From contig JAPDRO010000002.1 of NCBI GenBank assembly GCA_030247885.1, positions 2,015,930-2,079,929 on the forward strand: DNA of 64,000 bases, given 5' to 3'. Origin of the DNA: Taxawa tesnikishii (nom. ined.) (lineage: Eukaryota > Ascomycota > Dothideomycetes > Dothideales). How positions within the stretch are numbered: position 1 is the stretch's first letter; every line of letters starts with the position of its first letter. The translations under genes were made by a program, and so were the position numbers. This document shows positions 58,135-64,000 of the stretch, piece after piece. The notes beneath the pieces are model-generated. The model ran no database searches. It was not told the DNA's origin and saw only the letters and a program-made list of their open reading frames with translations.

Positions 58135-61100
58135 ATGGATGATTTTCATCGTCTCTTCCAAGTAGTCGCCCAGCACCGCATCCTTGTTTGCATCCATTGT
58201 CAGTATGCAGTCGTACCTTCGCAGCTCGCCAAACATCTTCGTGTGCATCACAAGCGTCTCAGCTTACAACAACGGCGGGACATTATTGCCAAAGTCGGGT
58301 CTTTTACCGAACTTGCGCAAGTCGAGGCAGATGTCATCTATCCAGCAGCAACAGAGCCTCCCGTAACGGGACTTCCGGTGTACTTCGACGGCTTGAAGTG
58401 TGGCGGGAAAGATGGCGAAGGCAGGCTTTGTCCCTATATATGCCGCACTCCGCGTGGCATGCAAGATCATTGTGAGCGGCAACACGGCTGGGTCAACGGA
58501 CAGAAGCGAGGCGGCGATGCTCGTTTGAAGCAGGTCCATACCCACAACAAGCTGTGGTCTTGCGACCGCGCCTGTCAGCGTTTCTTCAAGGTCGGAAGCT
58601 GGCAGAGGTACTTCGAGGTCCAAGTAGCGGACCTGGAGATTTGCGGTCGGAGGCGAGCCGGTCACCAGCGTGACTTCTTCCGGACGCAAGAAGAAGACAT
58701 CCTTCAGGCAGAGCGCGACGCCGCATCTGCGGCCAACCGTGTCCGCGGATTCGACGAGCATCGTTCTACCGTGGTACCATGGCTCAGAGAGACCGGCATC
58801 GTCGACCATGTCTGCGGCTTGAAGAAAGACGAGATCCGAGCAGCGATCGCCGTGCCCTCGCGAGACGAAGGATGTCCTCTGCGGACGATCGTCGATGCGA
58901 TGGAGGACGTGCTCAGGGAGGCGCACGGCTGGTGTTTCGACGGACCCGACTGTATGCTCACTTGGCCATGTCGCGTCGTTCTCAGTCGGTTCCAGTCGTC
59001 GCAGGTCGAGTCGATTGGGAAGGTTCGGCCGTTCGATCCTTACAAGGAGCCCGGCACGCTCAAGGTCTACTTCAAGCTGGCGTCACAGTTCCTGTCGTAC
59101 CTGGAGCGAGTGGCGATCTGTGACGAGTACCACTTCAGTGCTGACTCGGAGGAGACGATCCGGCCAGAGGACGTGATCGAACCGACGGACAAGCAAAGGG
59201 TGGTGTGGCATAACCTCCGTCGGTTAGCAGAACGGGGAGCGACGGGCACGGGTGAAGGGATCAAGGGCCAACTGAGAGATGGGCTGGTTGAGTTATGGAT
59301 GCTCGTTATCCGTCACACTACCGGAGCCCGACGGTACCGCTCGCCAATAGTGAGCTTCTGCGCGATGCTAAGCATCAAGCCGTCTACGCAAGGCTGGATG
59401 GAACCCGGCAACTTCAACAGCAGTCTGTCTGCGATGATATGGGTCGCGCAGCTGCTGATCTTCTATGACTGTGCTCGCAAAGAGCGGCAGGGTGGGGAGA
59501 AACGCTCGCGCTCGTCAAGGAATGCTGTGAGAGTTATCTGCAGCAGACGGCCGAGACGCCGATGGGGAGATACTCCGCTGGCGCCTGTTGCTGTTTCGCA
59601 TCTCGAAGGACAGCGTGGGTGATCATGAGGCCTGTTGGGACGAAAGCGAACAGGTCCTGACATACGAAGATACAGAGCTGCGTATGGACCAGATCCCCAC
59701 GCTACTGCTCTCCGAATACCGTGAGTGCGAACGGCTACTGTACGACGACTTGCTGCTGGGTCAGAAGGACCTACGCCGCATGCAGTCTTGGGCGCTTAGA
59801 GATAGCGGCAACGTCGATACCGTCGGCTGGAGCTTGATCCAGCATCGTGACAACGCTCTCCTGCTGAGGGGGACGGACAAAGCTCTGTTGGCCGCCGTTG
59901 AGCGTTCCGAGCAACTGTGCCGCCTTTTCCTTCAGCAAGACCGTCGATCAGCGAGCGGCTTCGTTTGGAGGGACAGTGCGCTAGCCGGCTACGAGGCAAC
60001 TGTGCAGGAGTTCTTGAAACGCTTGTGTGTCCTCGTTCACATCAGTGGCGGTCAGCCCATCCGCGAAAGCGAGTTCTTCTCCATGACCTGGCGGAACACG
60101 CAACGACGACGATCCATCACACTCCGCCACGATCGTGTCATGATACATGTCAAATACCACAAAGGTCAGCAGCAGACGGGCAGGTACAAGGAAAACATCC
60201 GGTTTCTCGCCAATCCGGTGGGCGACCTGTTGCTGGATTACCTCGTCTATGTCGTGCCGCTACGACAGGTCTTTCTGCGGCAGCAATCACCAAAGGCACT
60301 GCTCTCCTCGTTCTTGTGGGAGAAAGACGGAAGGTGTGGGGCGAAGGACGGTTGAGTCGTTGTCTGGAGGAAGCCAGTGCTCGGGCGTGCACACCCCGGC
60401 TTCACGTTTCCAACTGGCGCCAGATGAGCGTGGCCATCGTCAAGACCAAGTTTGCGAGCAACATAGGCTGCTTCGAAGTCAACGAAGACGACGAGGACGC
60501 CGAGGAGATGGAGGAGGATATCCGAGCGATGACGAGACAGCGCAACCACAAGACACGCACGGTCAACAGGGCGTATGCCAATCAGACGGGAGCGACCTTC
60601 GGCAACGTGTGGGACGGGCTGATCCGAATGGGACTTCGCGCGTCAACGTTGTGGCAGGACTTCTGGGGAGTGGAGACGATGCTAAAAGGCAAGAAGCGAA
60701 AGAGGGACGGAGAAGAGTGTCGACTGAAGGAACGACTTGCCAAGGGTGTCTATCGGCCCCGCAAACCGTGGTCGGCAGAGGCTCTGCTGGAAGGGCTCAG
60801 AAAGCTCTACGGCAACCAGAGAATGATGTGGAAATCGAGGGAGCAGGAACAGACCCTCACCACGATCATGTCGTGGACGGAGCAGGTGGTGGCCATCTTG
60901 CCAACCGGAGCCGGAAAGAGCCTGTCCTTCATGTTGCCGTGTACGCTGCCTGATGCCGGGATCACCATCCTCATCGTGCCGCTCGTATCCCTTCGGGCAG
61001 ACCTGCTTCGGCGGATACGGGAACTGAACATCGCTCACCTCGAATGGTTGCCGGGAGAAAGTCGAGAAGCATCGCTGATAATCGTCAGCGTTGAGGCTGC

Positions 61101-62567
61101 GGCCACAACACACTTCACGAAATACGCACGAAGCCTGATCGTCCAGCAGAAACTCGATCGAATCGTGATCGACGAATGCCACCTGACGGTGACTGCCGTT
61201 GACTACCGATCGAGCATCGTCGACCTTACTGCGGTCCGCAATCTCAGGACGCAGTTTGTCTACCTGACAGCCACACTGCCTCCGTCCATGAAAGAGGAGT
61301 TTGAGGAGCGCAACTACCTCTACCGTCCGACAACCATCAGAGCATCGAGCAACCGACCCAACATATTCTACATGGTCCGCAGGGCAGACCCTCGCAAAGG
61401 CAGCCTTCTGGAGCAGAGTGCGGTCGAAGCGCAAGACGCGTGGCGCGACTCCGACCTGTTCGATCATTCCCGTGACAAGATCGTCCTATACGTCCGAACG
61501 TGTGAGGACGCGGACAGCCTGTGCCAACTGCTTGGTTGTGCTGCATACACCGCAAAGAGCGGAACGCCGGAACAGAAGAAGCTCATCGTTGATCGCTGGA
61601 TCCATACCTCCGACCGCCCGTATCTCGTTGCCACGACCGCTCTTGCCGAAGGCTTCGACCACGCTCATGTACGTCTGGTCATGAACGTAGGGAGCCGGAC
61701 TCGTTGGTCACCTTCGCGCAGGAGTCGGGTCGGGCCGGCCGCGACGGGATGGAGGCGTACTCGATGGTTCTCCTGCCGGCGACGTGGCAGGCACAGCTCG
61801 AAGACGACGTCGACGTCGGTTCGGAGCAGACGGGCAGCTGCAGGGACGACGTGTCACTTCGCAAGCGACGGGACAAGCAGGCCGTGCACAAGTACTTACG
61901 AGGCGAGCAATGTTTCCGAACTTCGCTGAGCGAACACCTCGATCTCGCTCAGCACCGAAGGTGGTGCATGCCGGAAGACGTGGCTTGCGACGTCTGCAAA
62001 GCGGCTCACGAGGATCCAATCGCAGCCTCGGACGCGACAAGACGGCAGACCGCCCACACCGGACTCGATCTCATCCAGCAAGAGCGGCTGCAGGCTCACT
62101 CCGAACTTGTCAACTACCGTCTGGACCTGGCCAGCGTGCGCGGGACATGCTTGCTCTGCCGTGCGATGGACGAGGAATGGAAGCACGAGTTCTCCAAGTG
62201 TGCCCGGCGGCATGAGGTGTTTCACGAGCGCAGTCGAGTACGGCAGCGGCACGAGACACGCGGACGAAAGTGGTTGCGTCCGTACACGAGCTGCTTCTGG
62301 TGCCTAAACCCTCAGTCCATCTGCCAAAGGGCTGAGCTCAGCAAGACCAGTAAGGAAGAAGCGTGTGAGCACGGAGACGTGGTCCTGCCGCTCTGTTACG
62401 GGATATTCGTGAGCGCCGGAGGAGCCAGATGGCTAGAGGACCACTTCCGGCGCAGATTCGCCGGGGTGGAGGATTTCTTTGACTGGTTGGGAGAGGAGAC
62501 AAGATTTGGAGGCGGAATGGCGGTACAGGGAGTCAGAGTAGCGGCAAAGGCTTTATTGTCGTTCTAA
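58135..62567 (+). CDS. Telomere-linked RecQ-like helicase with N-terminal OrsD-type zinc region
   Basis: About 1,478 codons after bridging four one-base losses: G-run 59494-59497, G-run 59564-59567, near 60328-60341, and G-run 61690-61692. The N-terminus carries a C2H2-like pattern (CIHC at residues 19-22, HLRVHH at 34-39) typical of the DUF3505/OrsD region. Helicase motifs follow in order: I LPTGAGKS (about residue 923), II DECH (about 1012), III YLTATLPPS, the HELICc part YVRTCEDADSL and ATTALAEGFDH, and VI QESGRAGRDG (about 1195). The C-terminus has CLLC and CFWC pairs. Subtelomeric RecQ-like genes of this kind occur in many fungi and are thought to act in telomere recombination or maintenance. 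The start is the first ATG after an in-frame stop at 58114. The gene is GC-rich with no RIP, ending 1.36 kb from the telomere tract. Confidence 0.9.
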
Positions 62568-63845
62568 GATAGCGAGGTCAGAGACAACTAATAGCAACGA
62601 CCTATAAGAAAAAACAGAAGAAGTAGTGAAGGAAAAAACAGAAGAAGTAGTGAAGGAAAAAACAGAAGAAGTAGTGAAGGAAAAAACAGAAGAAGTAGCG
62701 AAGGAAAAAAATAGATAATAGCTTAAGAGGTAAATACGTTAGGTCCTTACTAGCTCCGACAAGCAAGAAAGAGTCCTAACAAAAAGTAAACGCCTAATAA
62801 TAAGTTAGTTAGAGTAGTTAAGAAGAAGTCTAATAGATAAGGAAAGTAACTTAGTTAAATAGACTTAAGCTAAGTTATAAAGAAGTTAAGAAAGAATCCT
62901 AAAGTATAATAAAGTTCTTCTTAAACCTTAGGGATTATATAGGATAATATAGAACTAAGAGTTAGGGTTTAGATAAATAAGGGTAAAAAGTAAGTATATA
63001 AATGAAGAAGACGATAATCATAGAAAAGCTAAGTTTTAAAGAAAGGAACAATATTTCTCTATATAGGATTTTCAAAAAAAAAGGTAATATTTCTCTCTAT
63101 AACAAGTATAATATTTTAAAGAGAAAAAGATATATCTCTTAAGATAAAAAAAGATAAAAGAAAGAAAAAGAAAAACTAATAGATTTAATAGTAAAGTAAA
63201 AGAAATTAAAGTAAAATAGTGGAATATAAAAAGAAAAAGGAGATTAGTTAAGAATAAGAGAAAAAAAGTAAAAAGGAAAGTAAAGTAAGGGAGGATAATA
63301 TAAAAGAAAAAGAAGATAATAAAAAGAAAAGGTAATAAAAAGAGAAGGAATAAAATAAGTAAGTTAGAAAATAAGAGTTATAATAAGGAAGGAATAAAGA
63401 AAGAAAGTTTAAGTAATAGGGATATAATAATATAGAAATAGAATAAAAGTAAAAAATAGGAAAATAAGAAGAGATAAAATAAAAGAAAGAAAAGAAATAA
63501 AAGAAAAAAGTTAAAATAAGAGATTTATAGTAAAAGATAAGGAGTAAAGTAATAGAGATATAGTAATATAAGAATGGAATAATAAATTAGTAGAGTTAAA
63601 GTAATATTTAAAAAGAATAAGAAAGTAATAAAAATATAGTAATAAAGTAATAAAATAATAAAGTAGTAAAGTAGTAAAGTAATAAAATAATAGAGTAATA
63701 AAATAGTAGAGTAATAGAATAGTAGAGTAATAGAGTAGTAAAGTAATAAAGTAGTAGAGTAATAAGATATAAGAAGAATAAAAGAAGTAGAGAGATAAAA
63801 TAGAAAGAAAGAAATAAAGTAGAAAGAGAAAAAACATTGAAAAAG
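62568..63845. repeat. Subtelomeric purine-rich low-complexity DNA
   Basis: Begins with about four copies of a 24-bp unit containing CAGAAGAAGTAGTGAAGG (62609-62710). From about 63000 the plus strand is nearly all A and G with some T, and from 63610 to 63775 it becomes a loose AATAAAGTAGTAAAGTAG-type microsatellite. No gene. A 108-codon minus-strand frame at 63511-63837 is a Leu/Tyr/Phe low-complexity artefact. Confidence 0.75.
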
Positions 63846-63922
63846 AGAGTGAGTGAGTGAGAGTAAGAATGAGTAAGAATAAGAGTGAGTGAGTGAGTGA
63901 GTGAGTGAGTGAGTGAGTGAGT
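63846..63922. repeat. GAGT tandem array next to the telomere
   Basis: (GAGT)n with occasional AAGAAT interruptions at its left side, becoming perfect over the last 40 bases before the telomere. Confidence 0.85.
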
Positions 63923-63925
63923 GGG

Positions 63926-64000
63926 TTAGGGTTAGGGTTAGGGTTAGGGTTAGGGTTAGGGTTAGGGTTAGGGTTAGGGTTAGGGTTAGGGTTAGGGTTA
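63926..64000 (+). repeat. Telomere, (TTAGGG)n
   Basis: Twelve perfect TTAGGG units and a partial thirteenth, with the G-rich strand running 5' to 3' toward the window end. This orientation identifies the right end of a chromosome. The array is cut by the window or contig end. Confidence 0.98.

Noticed and set aside
63511-63837. A 108-codon minus-strand frame of Leu/Tyr/Phe
   Set aside because: Product of the A/G/T microsatellite next to the telomere; no signal beyond low complexity.

Overview
The window is the right-hand end of a filamentous ascomycete (Pezizomycotina) chromosome. The last 75 bases are an uninterrupted TTAGGG array running toward the 3' end. Genes carry short introns with GTRNGT donors, CTGAC/CTAAC branch points and YAG acceptors, and two blocks carry the hallmark of fungal repeat-induced point mutation (RIP). 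A dothideomycete is my best guess from general gene style, but the sequence alone does not prove it.

Layout. Bases 1-16.4 kb and 20.1-38.3 kb are ordinary gene-bearing DNA. They hold a Rid1-like GTPase-binding protein, a small chromodomain-like protein, a large multipass membrane protein, an uncharacterised protein, a secreted RNase T2, the complex I CX9C subunit NDUFA8/NUO-20.8, nucleoporin Nup54/57, transcription elongation factor Iws1, a secreted repeat protein with a But2-type C-terminus, a decayed NACHT (STAND) immune-receptor-like gene, and a GFA/CENP-V zinc protein. Housekeeping genes end at 38 kb. Between them, 16.43-20.08 kb is a pogo/Fot1-like DNA transposon with a second pogo-like element nested inside it.

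38.4-57.7 kb is an AT-rich, gene-free block in which CpA and TpG are almost absent while CpG survives. It resolves into a four-level nest: a pogo-like element (X) holds a copy of the same Fot1-like element seen at 16.4 kb; that copy holds an 11.5-kb Ty3/gypsy LTR retrotransposon in its left terminal repeat; the retrotransposon holds a 373-bp TRIM-like miniature element with tRNA-like B-box sequence. Beyond it lie an inverted partial copy of X and a minisatellite-rich segment bounded by short direct repeats.

58.1-62.6 kb holds a GC-rich, un-RIPed telomere-linked RecQ-like helicase gene with an N-terminal OrsD-type zinc-finger region. From it to the telomere there is only a 24-bp tandem repeat, purine-rich low-complexity DNA and a GAGT array.

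A technical point affects every reading: at least eight genes can only be read through by restoring single missing bases, nearly always in a short homopolymer and always in the direction of a loss. This looks like consensus error in the assembly rather than mass pseudogenisation. The NACHT gene is the exception, because it also carries transition-type nonsense codons.
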